DNA of 64,000 bases from Saccharopolyspora endophytica. Its GTDB lineage: Bacteria; Actinomycetota; Actinomycetes; Mycobacteriales; Pseudonocardiaceae. The number at the start of each line of letters is the position of its first letter. The stretch's first letter is position 1. The stretch spans positions 62,001 through 126,000 of the forward strand of contig NZ_JAGPXE010000015.1 in assembly GCF_018070075.1 (NCBI RefSeq). Reading direction: 5' to 3'. The notes under the pieces were generated by a model. That model had not been told where the DNA came from, searched no databases, and was given only the letters and a program-made list of their open reading frames with translations. Below are positions 43,735 to 52,118 of this stretch, one piece after another. Made by a program: the position numbers and the translations under genes.

Positions 43735-44943
43735 TCAGACGAGTTGACCGCCCTGCACGACGTGCGTGATGTGCTTGGGCTCGGCGAGCACGGCGATGTC
43801 CTCGAGCGGGTCGCCGTCGAGGACGACCAGGTCGGCCACCGCTCCTTCGCGGAGGGTGCCGATCTCGCCGCTCATGCCGAGCAGGTCGGCGGCGGTGCTG
43901 GTCGCGGAGCGGATCACGTCCAACGGCGGCTGGACCTCGCTGCGGATCCGGAACTCCTCGTTCTGGTGACGGTGCATGCCGCCGAGCAGGTCGGTGCCGT
44001 AGGCGATCTTCACGCCGCCTCGGTGCGCGGTCTCCAACGCGGCCAGTCCGGCGCCGAGCACCTCGTCGACCTTGCGCCAGCTGTCCTCGGGCAGGCCGAA
44101 CTCCCGACCTTCGGTCTTGAGCGCCCAGTAGGTGACCAGCGTGGGCACCAGGAACGCGTCCTGCTCGAGGAATTCGTCCACGTTGGACTCGTCGATGAGG
44201 TTGCCGTGCTCGATGGAGCGGATGCCGGCGCGCAGCGAACGGCTCACCGAGCGCGCCGTGTAGGCGTGGGCGGCGACGTAGCGGTTGGCGGCCTCGGCTT
44301 CCTGCACGATGGCGTGCAGTTCGTCCATCGAGTACTGGGTGGAGTCGATGCGGTCGGTGGGCGAGGCGACCCCGCCCCCGGCCATCACCTTGATGTGGTG
44401 GGCGCCCTTGCGCAGTTCGTCGCGGGCGGCGGCGCGCACCGCGTCCACGCCGTCGGCGATGCGGCCCAGCCCCGCGCAGCACTGGTGCCCGTCGTGCACG
44501 CGGGTGCCGCGCGGGCGGCTGTCGCCGTGCCCTCCGGTCTGGCTCAACGCCTTTCCGCAGAAGGCGAGCCGCGGCCCGCGAACGAGCCCTTCGGCCTGCG
44601 CGTCGGCGAGCCCGAAGTCCGCACCCGAGGCGTCGCGCACGGTGGTGAAGCCGCGGTCGAGCATCCCGCCCATGATCCGCGCGGAGTGCGCGGTGGCGTA
44701 GGACGGGGACCAGGTGGTCAGCGCGCCGAGGTCGGCGGTGGCGGCGGTGACGTGCACGTGGCCGTCGATGAGCCCGGGCAGCACCGTCGCGCCGGACAGC
44801 TGCACCGTCCGGGCCCCGTCCGGTGCCCGCAGCCCGCGGCCGATCTCGACGATGCGGCCGTCGGCGCACAGCAGGTCACCTTCGGCGTACTCGCCGGTGT
44901 CGACGTCGAGCAGCTTGCCGGAGCGCAGCAGCAGGGTGGTCAC
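43735..44943 (-). CDS. Metal-dependent amidohydrolase (imidazolonepropionase/dipeptidase-like)
   Basis: A 402-aa amidohydrolase-superfamily TIM barrel. Metal and catalytic residues are visible: His62 and His64 (DGHVHV), bridging Lys185 (HHIKVMAGGG, probably carbamylated), His226 (AAHAYT), His246 (SIEHGN) and Asp318 (AYGTDLLG). The C-terminus 'GTLREGAVADLVVLDGDPLEDI' is typical. Relatives hydrolyse imidazolones, Xaa-Pro dipeptides or N-acyl/carbamate compounds. The substrate is unknown. Start GTG 44943 overlaps the GAF gene stop (GTGA). It forms an operon with a GAF protein and an MFS transporter, suggesting uptake and hydrolysis of an external compound, possibly an amide or cyclic ureide. Confidence 0.88.
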   Translation of the reverse strand: MTTLLLRSGKLLDVDTGEYAEGDLLCADGRIVEIGRGLRAPDGARTVQLSGATVLPGLIDGHVHVTAATADLGALTTWSPSYATAHSARIMGGMLDRGFTTVRDASGADFGLADAQAEGLVRGPRLAFCGKALSQTGGHGDSRPRGTRVHDGHQCCAGLGRIADGVDAVRAAARDELRKGAHHIKVMAGGGVASPTDRIDSTQYSMDELHAIVQEAEAANRYVAAHAYTARSVSRSLRAGIRSIEHGNLIDESNVDEFLEQDAFLVPTLVTYWALKTEGREFGLPEDSWRKVDEVLGAGLAALETAHRGGVKIAYGTDLLGGMHRHQNEEFRIRSEVQPPLDVIRSATSTAADLLGMSGEIGTLREGAVADLVVLDGDPLEDIAVLAEPKHITHVVQGGQLV

Positions 44944-45398
44944 GATGTCGGTCCTTCCTCGGGTTCGTCGATGCGCTGCACGAGCTCGCTCAGCGCGGGT
45001 GCGGCCAGCACCGCCAGTTCTCCGGCCCGCGCCACCTGGGGCTGCCCGTAGGCGCCGGGGGCGTCGAGCAGGTTGAGCACGCCCAGCGTGCCGGACTCGC
45101 CCACGACCGGGACGTTGATCACCGATCCGCAGCCGAGTTCGGCGATGAGCCGGTGATCGGCGAAGACCTCGCGCACCGCGGCCTCGTCGGGGCCGAAGTA
45201 GGGCAGCTGCGCGGTGATGCACCGGTCCAGCCACCCCGCGGCGACCTCGACGGACTTCTCGCCGCCCACCGGGTACTGCTCGGGGTGGCTGCTGTGCGCG
45301 CGGTGCAGCACGCCGCGGCCGGGCAGCCACGCGAGCACGGTGAACAGCCGGACTCCGACGTCCTCCCGAACCCGTTCCTCCACTTCGGACAGCGTCAT
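44940..45398 (-). CDS. Stand-alone GAF-domain protein
   Basis: A 152-aa protein made almost entirely of one GAF fold ('FTVLAWLPGRGVLHRAHSSHPEQYPVGGEKSV', 'AELGCGSVINVPVVGESGTLGVLNLLDAPGAY'). GAF domains bind small ligands, cyclic nucleotides or act as methionine-sulfoxide reductases; free Met-R-SO reductase cysteines are not clearly in place here. It is wedged between an MFS transporter and an amidohydrolase with ATGA and GTGA overlaps on either side. A ligand-sensing or enzymatic role toward the transported compound is inferred. Similar GAF-only proteins sit in amidohydrolase/aspartate-racemase type catabolic operons, from memory. Confidence 0.83.
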   Translation of the reverse strand: MTLSEVEERVREDVGVRLFTVLAWLPGRGVLHRAHSSHPEQYPVGGEKSVEVAAGWLDRCITAQLPYFGPDEAAVREVFADHRLIAELGCGSVINVPVVGESGTLGVLNLLDAPGAYGQPQVARAGELAVLAAPALSELVQRIDEPEEGPTS

Positions 45399-46774
45399 CG
45401 CGATACCGCCTTCGTCTCGTCGGTTTCGGTGAGGTCTTCCAGCGACCGGCCCGCGGTGGACAGCCCGAACAGCAGGGTGCACACGACGCCGACCGCCAGC
45501 ACGGCGGTGGTGAGTCCGAAGACTCCGGCGAATCCCAGGGATGCGGCGGAGATGCCGATCACCGAGGGCGCGATGATGCTGCCGACGCGGCCAAATGCGC
45601 TGGACAGACCGGTTCCCGAGGCCCGGATCCAGGTCGGGAAGACCTCCGGGGTGTACGAGTAGACCGCTGCGTAGGTGCCGTTGAGGAAGAACGACAGCAC
45701 GGCCGCCGAGGTCGTGATCAGCACCGGGTCGGTCATCTGGCTCATCCAGAACGCGCTGGCCGCGGCCCCGGCGAGGTAGAGGGCGATGGTGTTCTTGCGA
45801 TCCAGGTACTCGCCCAGCCAGGCCGCGGAGAAGTACCCGGGCACCTGCGCGAGGTAGATGATGATCGAGAACTCGAAGCTCTTGGTGACCGTGATCCCCT
45901 GCTGCACCAGCAAGGTCGGGATCCAGGTGAAGAAGCCGTAGTAGGAGAAGGTGATCACGAACCAGATCAGCCAGGTGATCGCAGTGCGCCGGGCCATCGA
46001 GCCGCTCCACAGGTACTTCAGCGCGGAGACCAGCCCGATCTTGCGCGCCTCGGCCGGCTTCTCGACCACGGCTTCGGGGATCGGCGGCAGCGGGGCGCGG
46101 GTGGCCGCCCGGACCTTCTCCTCCAGGTCGACCACGACCTTCTCGGCCTCGGCCGTCCGCCCGTTGGCCAGCAGGTATCGCGGTGATTCCGGTAGCGATC
46201 GACGCCACCACAGCAGCATCACGATCGGCAGCGCGGTGATGACCTGGGCCCAGCGCCAGCCCTCGGGGACCGGCTGCACGACGAACCGGCCGAGCAGCGC
46301 CGCGGCGACGAAGCCGAAGGAGAAGAACCCGGCGAGCGCGCCGACGAACCACCCCCGCCGAGCGGCGGGCACGAACTCGGACAGGAACGGCGCGATGATC
46401 GCGCTCTCGGCCCCGGCTCCGAACCCGGCGAGCACGCGGGCGCCGAGGAAGATCTCGTAGTTGGGCGACAGAGCTCCGATGATGGAGAACAGCGCGTAGA
46501 CGGCCAGCGCCCACATCATGACCTTGCGGCGGCCGATGCGGTCGCCGAGCAGTCCGGCGCAGGTGGCGCCGAACAGGAAGCCGAAGGGCGTGGCCGAGCC
46601 GATCAGGCCGAGCTGGGCGTTGGTCAGCCCCCACTCGTCCTGGACGCTCGGCAGCAGGAACGCCACCACGGCCGAGTCCATGCCGTCGAAGGTGTAGCCG
46701 AGTCCGCCTAGCAGCAGCAGGAGGTAGTGCGGCCGGCTCAGCGGGAGCCGGTCGAGTCTGGCCAGCAGGGACAC
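45395..46774 (-). CDS. MFS transporter (SP/aromatic-acid-symporter type)
   Basis: A 459-aa major facilitator with 12 predicted helices. The loop 2-3 signature GDRIGRRKVM is intact, and 'VPEGWRWAQVITALPIVMLLWWRRSLPESPRYLL' resembles the PESPR motif of sugar/aromatic-acid carriers. A long central cytoplasmic loop separates the halves. Start is the GTG at 46772-46774 with GGAGG five bases upstream; the longer upstream frame overlaps the operator and the divergent regulator, so it is rejected. First gene of the operon with GAF and amidohydrolase genes, probably importing their substrate, under RpiR-type control. Confidence 0.9.
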   Translation of the reverse strand: MSLLARLDRLPLSRPHYLLLLLGGLGYTFDGMDSAVVAFLLPSVQDEWGLTNAQLGLIGSATPFGFLFGATCAGLLGDRIGRRKVMMWALAVYALFSIIGALSPNYEIFLGARVLAGFGAGAESAIIAPFLSEFVPAARRGWFVGALAGFFSFGFVAAALLGRFVVQPVPEGWRWAQVITALPIVMLLWWRRSLPESPRYLLANGRTAEAEKVVVDLEEKVRAATRAPLPPIPEAVVEKPAEARKIGLVSALKYLWSGSMARRTAITWLIWFVITFSYYGFFTWIPTLLVQQGITVTKSFEFSIIIYLAQVPGYFSAAWLGEYLDRKNTIALYLAGAAASAFWMSQMTDPVLITTSAAVLSFFLNGTYAAVYSYTPEVFPTWIRASGTGLSSAFGRVGSIIAPSVIGISAASLGFAGVFGLTTAVLAVGVVCTLLFGLSTAGRSLEDLTETDETKAVSR

Positions 46775-46843
46775 GGTTGCCTCCAGGTGAGGGGTGCGTC
46801 CAGGTGAGTCGCAGCACCGAGCGAAGTGTCCAGCAACATATAG

Positions 46844-46863
46844 TGCAGTAATCACAAACTGCA
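46844..46863. promoter_or_regulatory. Inverted repeat in the MFS/RpiR divergent promoter
   Basis: TGCAGT (46844-46849) and ACTGCA (46858-46863) are perfect complements with an eight-base spacer, in an AT-rich pocket. On the minus strand TTGCAG (46859-46864) with TATATG 16 bases later could be the MFS promoter, so the repeat would lie across its -35 and spacer. The divergent RpiR protein is the likely binder. Confidence 0.6.
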
Positions 46864-46916
46864 ATACCTGTTGCGTTTTGAGCTCGTTAAGCTGGGCGTC
46901 GACGAGGGGAGCCCGA

Positions 46917-47792
46917 TTGACCACCGAAGCCGAGCCCGACGGGTTCGAGAGCTGGTTGCGCGGGCGCGTTCCCGAACGCGGCTTGCGCAGCAAGGGCGCC
47001 TCGGTTCTGCAGGTGCTGCTCACGCAGCCCAGGCGGGTCTCCTACAGCTCGGCCGCGGAGGCCGCCGAACTGGCCGGCGTCAACGTCGCCACGGTCAGCA
47101 GGACCGCCCAGACCCTGGGGTTCAGCGGCTGGTCCGACCTGCAGCAGGAGCTGCGGGCCCGCTACCTGTCCTCGCTCAGCGCTCCGGAAGTGGCCGCCGC
47201 GCAGCAGACCGAGGGAGAGCTCGGCGGGGCCTCGCTGCGCCGCGACCTGGACTCGCTGGCGGTGCTCAACCGCCGCCTGGACGAGCAGCTGCTGCGCACC
47301 ATCGCCGAGGCGATCGCGCAGTCCCGGCGGACCGTGATCGTGGCCAACGGGAGCTACTTCTCGGTGGGTTCCGCGCTCGGCCACAACGTGCAGCTGGCCG
47401 GCTACGAAGCGACCGTCGTGCACGACGACGCCGAGCTGGCCAACGCGGTCTCCCGGATCGAACCGGGCGACGTGCTCATCGCGATCAGCTTCTGGCGGCT
47501 CTACCAGAGCACGGTGACCGCGGCCGAGGAGGCCCACGACCGAGGTGCGCGGGTCTTCGCCCTCACCGACGCGGCCAGCCCCGCCCTGGCGGCGGCATCC
47601 GAGCAGATCGTGCTGATCCCCGCCGAAGGCGTCGCCTTCTTCCCGTCGCTGGCACCCGGACTCGCGGTCGCGCAGGCGATCGCCGCCCAGCTCTCCACAG
47701 TGGACCCCGAGCGCACCCGGCGTTCCATCGAGGCGGCCGAGACGCAGTGGTCGCGGTTCAGGCTCCTGCACCGCAGACCGCGCCGCGACTGA
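46917..47792 (+). CDS. MurR/RpiR-family transcriptional regulator
   Basis: A 291-aa regulator with an N-terminal HTH_6 domain (about residues 22-80, 'AAEAAELAGVNVATVSRTAQTLGFSGWSDLQQELR') and a SIS ligand domain (about 125-260, 'TVIVANGSYFSVGSALGHNVQLAG', 'GDVLIAISFWRLYQSTVTAAEEAHDRGARVFALTD'). RpiR proteins usually sense phosphosugars, but many actinobacterial members control other catabolic operons. Start is TTG 46917, seven bases after GAGGGGAG; longer frames run into the operator. Divergent from the MFS-GAF-amidohydrolase operon. Confidence 0.87.
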   Translation: MTTEAEPDGFESWLRGRVPERGLRSKGASVLQVLLTQPRRVSYSSAAEAAELAGVNVATVSRTAQTLGFSGWSDLQQELRARYLSSLSAPEVAAAQQTEGELGGASLRRDLDSLAVLNRRLDEQLLRTIAEAIAQSRRTVIVANGSYFSVGSALGHNVQLAGYEATVVHDDAELANAVSRIEPGDVLIAISFWRLYQSTVTAAEEAHDRGARVFALTDAASPALAAASEQIVLIPAEGVAFFPSLAPGLAVAQAIAAQLSTVDPERTRRSIEAAETQWSRFRLLHRRPRRD

Positions 47793-47858
47793 CCACCGAT
47801 GAGTTTCCCGTCCGCGAGCGGTCCACCCTGGTGACGACCACCGGAAAGGACCAGGACG

Positions 47859-48470
47859 ATGAAGCTGACGGTGAGCACGTTCCTCTCGGTCGACGGCGTG
47901 ATGCAGGGCCCCGGCGGCCCGGACGAGGACCGCAGCGGCGGTTTCGAGCGCGGCGGCTGGCTCGCGCCGCTGTTCGACGACGAGGTCGGGCAGTTCATGG
48001 ACGCCATGTTCGGGCGGGTCGACGCCTTCCTGCTCGGGCGGCGGACCTACGACATCTTCGCCGCCTACTGGCCGAAGGTCGACGACCCCGACGACCCGAT
48101 CGCGACCCCGCTCAACGCGCTGCCCAAGTACGTCGCCTCCACGACTCTGACCGACCCGAGCTGGGCCCGCACGACGGTGCTCAGCGGCGACGTCGCGGCG
48201 GCGGTGCGCGAGCTCAAGGAGCGGCCCGGTGAGGAGCTGCAGGTCCACGGCAGCGCCACCCTGGTGCGGTTCCTCCTGGAGAACGACCTGGTCGACGAGC
48301 TCAACCTGATCACCTTCCCGGTGATCGTCGGCCAGGGGATGCGGCTGTTCGCCGAGCGGGGCCTGGACACCGAGCTCGAACTCGCCGCGAACCGCACCAC
48401 ACCGAACGGCGTGGCGATCCAGACCTACCGCACAGCGGGCCGCCCCCAGTACGGGACGGTCGGGGACTAA
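47859..48470 (+). CDS. RibD C-terminal/dihydrofolate-reductase-family protein
   Basis: A 203-aa RibD_C-type reductase-fold protein ('STFLSVDGVMQGPGGPDED', 'LLGRRTYDIFAAYWPK', 'LQVHGSATLVRFLLENDLVDELNLITFPVIVGQGMRLF'). The fold binds NADPH in riboflavin and folate reductases, but small stand-alone members like this have no agreed function. It lies downstream of the RpiR gene by 66 bases. Its stop (TAA 48468-48470) overlaps the stop of the convergent gene, so the two coding ends share bases. Confidence 0.88.
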   Translation: MKLTVSTFLSVDGVMQGPGGPDEDRSGGFERGGWLAPLFDDEVGQFMDAMFGRVDAFLLGRRTYDIFAAYWPKVDDPDDPIATPLNALPKYVASTTLTDPSWARTTVLSGDVAAAVRELKERPGEELQVHGSATLVRFLLENDLVDELNLITFPVIVGQGMRLFAERGLDTELELAANRTTPNGVAIQTYRTAGRPQYGTVGD

Positions 48471-49123
48471 ACGAGCACGTGGGGAACGGAGAGGCCGAGC
48501 CGGTCGAGCTCGGCCTGCTCGGTCTCGGTCGGGGTGCGCCTGCCGGTGCCCACCAGGAGCGCGTCGACGTCGGAGAACGAGTCGGGGAACGGTGTTCCGG
48601 TGATCTGCTCCAGCGCCGCCCTCGACGCCGCCGCGGATTCCGGCGCCGGTCCGGGCACGTGCGGAAGGCGGGCGACCAGGTCCAGGTGGTGCAGGGTCCA
48701 CTCCACGACGTAGGCGTCGAGGTAGTCGGCGACGGTGAGGACCTGGTCCTTCGTGCCGATCCTGCCCGTCGGGTCGGCGAGCTGCGCGGCACGTCCCGCC
48801 GCCGAGCCGAGGTCGTCGAGGTGGAACTTCAGCAGCCACGGCTCCTCGTAGGCGGCGGCCAGCCGGACCGTGAGCGCGTCCAGCGGGTCCTCGCCGGTCG
48901 GCGGCTCGCTCGCGATCTCCCAGTAGGTGATCGCGTCGCGTGTCGGCTCGGCCTCCTCCGGTGTCGCGAGCGTGATCAGGACGTCTTGCGCGTCGATGAT
49001 CAGGTGGCACACCAGATCTCGCACCAGCCAGCCCCGGCACCCGGACGGCTGCAGCAGGTCGTCGTCGGCGAGGTCGGCCACGGCCGAGCGCAACGACGCC
49101 CACGAGGCGGTGAACAGCTCCAT
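48467..49123 (-). CDS. Maleylpyruvate isomerase-fold mycothiol-dependent protein (MDMPI_N/TIGR03083-like)
   Basis: A 218-aa protein with the mycothiol-dependent maleylpyruvate isomerase N-terminal (DinB-like) fold: 'LLQPSGCRGWLVRDLVCHLIIDAQD' holds the first His, and 'VEWTLHHLDLVARL' the later His-His-Asp. These proteins use mycothiol and a metal for isomerisation or conjugation. Specific substrate unknown. It ends convergently with the RibD-C gene, sharing bases 48467-48470, and lies 27 bases past the end of the TetR gene on the same strand. Confidence 0.85.
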   Translation of the reverse strand: MELFTASWASLRSAVADLADDDLLQPSGCRGWLVRDLVCHLIIDAQDVLITLATPEEAEPTRDAITYWEIASEPPTGEDPLDALTVRLAAAYEEPWLLKFHLDDLGSAAGRAAQLADPTGRIGTKDQVLTVADYLDAYVVEWTLHHLDLVARLPHVPGPAPESAAASRAALEQITGTPFPDSFSDVDALLVGTGRRTPTETEQAELDRLGLSVPHVLV

Positions 49124-49150
49124 CCCGCCACCGTAGCGACCTGACCGGGC

Positions 49151-49708
49151 TCAGCCCGCCGAAACCCGGGCGCGGAGCCCGTCGAGCAGCAGTTGCAGGC
49201 CCTGCTCGAAATCAGCGGCGCCATCGGGGTTCCGGTCGATGGCACCGGCGCTGGCCGCCTGCATCGCGGTCTGCTCCTCGACCGTGTGACCGAAGACCAG
49301 GTGCAGGATCGCGCGGGTGCCCACGTCGACCAGGTCTGCGGGCAGTCCGCCGTCGCCGAGCGCCGAGCGCAGCGCGGTCGCGGGCTCGCGGGCGCCGAGC
49401 CCGAAGGTGTGCGCGGTGACGACGACCTCGGCGCCGTCGCGGTAGGCGAGCATCGCGTCGCGCAGCTCCGCGCAGATCTCGATCGCCCGCCGGTCCCAGC
49501 GCTCGGCGCGGCGGGGCCTGCTGCCGCGCTGGAGGATCTCGTCGGCGACGGCCGCCAGCAGCGACTGCTTGTTGGGGACGTGGTGGTAGAGCGCGCTGGG
49601 CTGGACGCCGAGCTCGGAGGCGAGCCGGCGCATGGTGAGCGATTCCAGCCCGTACTCGTCGAGGACCTCGATGGCCCGAGCCACGACATCGCTGCGGTGG
49701 TAGCGCAC
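49151..49708 (-). CDS. bioQ: BioQ-like TetR repressor of biotin biosynthesis
   Basis: A 185-aa TetR-family protein: N-terminal helix-turn-helix (about 7-52, 'VVARAIEVLDEYGLESLTMRRLASELGVQPSALYHHVPNKQSLL') and a TetR_C-type ligand domain. It diverges from bioB with 92 bases between. That gap contains two adjacent TGAAC-N3-GTTCA palindromes, close to the reported Corynebacterium/Mycobacterium BioQ site (TGAAC-N3-GTTAC type). Position plus operator make BioQ the best name; binding has not been tested here. The GTG at 49706-49708 has GGAGG seven bases upstream. It likely represses both bioBAFD and itself. BioQ proteins do not bind biotin directly in the studied cases. Confidence 0.8.
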   Translation of the reverse strand: MRYHRSDVVARAIEVLDEYGLESLTMRRLASELGVQPSALYHHVPNKQSLLAAVADEILQRGSRPRRAERWDRRAIEICAELRDAMLAYRDGAEVVVTAHTFGLGAREPATALRSALGDGGLPADLVDVGTRAILHLVFGHTVEEQTAMQAASAGAIDRNPDGAADFEQGLQLLLDGLRARVSAG

Positions 49709-49721
49709 TCGAAACCTCCAG

Positions 49722-49750
49722 TTGACCGGTCGGTGCCCCCAGTCTAGCCT
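49722..49750 (+). promoter_or_regulatory. Probable bioB promoter
   Basis: TTGACC (49722-49727), 17 bases, TAGCCT (49745-49750) forms a sigma-70-like promoter reading toward bioB. The start site would fall near 49757, inside the first palindrome. On the opposite strand TAGACT (49741-49746) may be the bioQ -10. Confidence 0.55.
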
Positions 49751-49777
49751 GAACGCCGTTCAGGTGAACACTGTTCA
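49750..49777. promoter_or_regulatory. Tandem BioQ-type operators
   Basis: Two 13-bp palindromes TGAACGCCGTTCA (49750-49762) and TGAACACTGTTCA (49765-49777) are separated by two bases, with centres 15 bp apart. They overlap the predicted bioB start site and the bioQ promoter. Each has the TGAAC/GTTCA half-sites expected for a BioQ-like TetR. Confidence 0.75.
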
Positions 49778-49800
49778 GGTCGACTTCGGGAGAGGACCCC

Positions 49801-50859
49801 ATGGGCACCACCTTCGATCAGCTCGCCGAGGCGGTCCTAGCCGGAACTCCGGCCACCGCCGACGACGCGCTCGCCGTCCTGCGCGCCGACGACGCCGACC
49901 TGATGTCCGTCGTTGCGGCGGCGGGCAGGCTGCGGCGGGCGCACTTCGGCAACACCGTGAAGGTCAACTACCTGGTGAACCTGAAGTCCGGTCTGTGCCC
50001 GGAGAACTGCAACTACTGCTCGCAGGCCCTCGGCTCGAACGCGCCGATCCTGAAGTACTCGTGGCTGTCCAAGGACGAAACGCTGCGGCAGGCGGGAGCC
50101 GGTCTCCAGGGCGGGGCCAGCCGGGTGTGCATGGTCGCCTCCGGTCGCGGCCCGTCGAACCGCGACATCGACAAGGTCACCGAGATGGTCGGTGCGCTCA
50201 AGTCCGAGCACCCGGACGTCGAGGTGTGCGCCTGCCTGGGGCTGCTGTCCGACGGCCAAGCCGAGCGGCTCAAGGACGCCGGGGTGGACGCCTACAACCA
50301 CAACATCAACACGGCCGAGAGCCACCACGACACGATCGTCCAGACCCACACCTACGCCGACCGCGTCGACACCGTGGGCAAGGCGAAGGAGGCGGGCCTG
50401 TCGCCGTGCTCGGGCCTGATCGCGGGACTGGGCGAGACCGATGAGCAGCTGGTCGAGGCGCTGTTCGCGCTCGAGGAGCTCGAATCAGACTCGATCCCGG
50501 TGAACTTCCTGATGCCCTTCGACGGCACCCCGTTCGAGAACACCTGGGAGCTCTCCCCCACCCGCTGCGTGAAGATCCTGGCGATGGCGCGGTTCGTCTG
50601 CCCGGACCGGGAGGTCCGGATCGCCGGTGGCCGCGAGATGCACCTGCGCTCGCTTCAACCGCTCGCGCTGCACGTCGCCAACTCGATCTTCCTCGGCGAC
50701 TACCTCACCTCCGAGGGCCAGGAGGCCGAGGCCGACATCGCGATGATCCGCGACAACGGCTTCGTCGTGCTGGGCTCCGACGAGGAGATCGCGCAGCGGC
50801 CCGTCGACCCGGCTATCCGGCGCCGGGGCGCGGGCACCGACGTCCTGCCCAACGCGTGA
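49801..50859 (+). CDS. bioB: Biotin synthase
   Basis: A 352-aa radical-SAM biotin synthase that inserts sulfur into dethiobiotin. The [4Fe-4S] ligands are Cys66, Cys70 and Cys73 (CPENCNYCSQ); further Cys residues in 'SRVCMVASGRGP' and 'VEVCACLGLL' supply the [2Fe-2S] site with a C-terminal Arg. 'DAYNHNINTAESHHDTIV' and 'SGLIAGLGET' are classic BioB segments. First gene of a compact bioB-A-F-D operon behind the tandem BioQ operators. The stop overlaps the bioA start. Confidence 0.97.
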   Translation: MGTTFDQLAEAVLAGTPATADDALAVLRADDADLMSVVAAAGRLRRAHFGNTVKVNYLVNLKSGLCPENCNYCSQALGSNAPILKYSWLSKDETLRQAGAGLQGGASRVCMVASGRGPSNRDIDKVTEMVGALKSEHPDVEVCACLGLLSDGQAERLKDAGVDAYNHNINTAESHHDTIVQTHTYADRVDTVGKAKEAGLSPCSGLIAGLGETDEQLVEALFALEELESDSIPVNFLMPFDGTPFENTWELSPTRCVKILAMARFVCPDREVRIAGGREMHLRSLQPLALHVANSIFLGDYLTSEGQEAEADIAMIRDNGFVVLGSDEEIAQRPVDPAIRRRGAGTDVLPNA

Positions 50860-52118
50860 TGGGTGCGGCGGACCTGCTCGCCTTCGACCGCGAGCACCTG
50901 TGGCACCCCTACACCTCGATGCTCGCCCCCGCGCCGACGCGGCTGGTGACCGGCGCTTCGGGCAGCCGGATCGCCATCGACGGCGTCGGCGAGGTGGTCG
51001 ACGGGATGGCGTCGTGGTGGTCGGCGATCCACGGCTACCGGCACCCGGTGCTCGACGAGGCGCTGCGGCAGCAGGCGGAGCGGTTCTCGCACGTGATGTT
51101 CGGCGGCCTCACCCACGAGCCGGCCGTAGAACTGGCCAGGCGCCTGGTCGAGCTCACCCCCGACGGGCTCGACCGGGTCTTCCTCGCCGACTCCGGGTCG
51201 GTGAGCGTCGAGGTCGCGATGAAGATGGCGCTGCAGCACCAGCGCGGCGTCGGGCGGCCCGAGCGGACGCGGTTCCTCACCGTGCGCGGTGGATATCACG
51301 GCGACACGTTCGACTGCATGAGCGTGTGCGATCCCGACGGCGGCATGCACTCGATGTGGTCGACGGTGCTGCCGGATCAGGTCTTCGGCGCACGACCGCC
51401 GGGGATCGGCGGTGACGTCGCCGAGTGGGCGTCGGGCTTCCGCGCACTCGCAGCCGAGCACGCGGGAACCCTGGCCGGGCTGATCGTGGAACCGCTGCTG
51501 CAGGGCGCGGGCGGGATGCACCCCTACCCCGCCGAATGCCTGCGGGTGTTCCGCGAGGTCGCCGACGAGCACGGGCTGGTGCTGGTCTTCGACGAGATCG
51601 CCACCGGTTTCGGGCGCACCGGAACGCTTTTCGCGTCCGAGGCGGGCGGCGTCAGCCCGGACGTGCTGTGCCTGGGCAAGGCGCTGACCGGCGGGTACCT
51701 GACGCTGGCGGCGACGCTGTGCACCAGCGAGGTGGCTCGCGGCATCTCCGGCAGCGATTCGGGCGTGCTCATGCACGGTCCGACGTTCATGGGCAATCCC
51801 CTGGCCTGCGCGGTCGCCTCCGCCAGCCTCGACCTGCTCGCCACCGGCCGGTGGGTGCACGACGTGCGGCGGATCAACCGCGGTCTGCAGGCGCTGCACG
51901 ACATCGACGCGGCCGAGGTGCGAGTGCTCGGCGCAGTCGGGGTGGTGCGGCTCGATCACCCGGTCGACGTCGCCGCGGCGACCGAGGCCGCGCTCTCCGA
52001 GGGCGCGTGGCTGCGCCCGTTCCGGGACCTGATCTACACGATGCCGCCGTACGTGTGCACCGACGAGGACGTGGCGACGCTGTGCGCCGGCATCGCCGCG
52101 GCGGTGAAGGCCGGATGA
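50859..52118 (+). CDS. bioA: Adenosylmethionine-8-amino-7-oxononanoate aminotransferase
   Basis: A 419-aa class III aminotransferase converting KAPA to DAPA with SAM as amino donor. PLP contacts: Asp245 (VFDEIATGFGRTG) and Schiff-base Lys274 (LGKALTGGYL). N-terminal 'HLWHPYTSM' and 'WWSAIHGYRHP' are BioA-specific. The ATG at 50859 shares one base with the bioB stop (TGATG); a GTG at 50856 is also possible. The stop overlaps bioF (ATGA). Confidence 0.97.
   Translation: MGAADLLAFDREHLWHPYTSMLAPAPTRLVTGASGSRIAIDGVGEVVDGMASWWSAIHGYRHPVLDEALRQQAERFSHVMFGGLTHEPAVELARRLVELTPDGLDRVFLADSGSVSVEVAMKMALQHQRGVGRPERTRFLTVRGGYHGDTFDCMSVCDPDGGMHSMWSTVLPDQVFGARPPGIGGDVAEWASGFRALAAEHAGTLAGLIVEPLLQGAGGMHPYPAECLRVFREVADEHGLVLVFDEIATGFGRTGTLFASEAGGVSPDVLCLGKALTGGYLTLAATLCTSEVARGISGSDSGVLMHGPTFMGNPLACAVASASLDLLATGRWVHDVRRINRGLQALHDIDAAEVRVLGAVGVVRLDHPVDVAAATEAALSEGAWLRPFRDLIYTMPPYVCTDEDVATLCAGIAAAVKAG

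Noticed and set aside
46794..46916. Longer N-terminus for the RpiR regulator from an upstream ATG
   Set aside because: It would cover the operator and divergent promoter, and it encodes a Cys/Thr-rich stretch unlike RpiR proteins. The TTG with a good ribosome site fits better.
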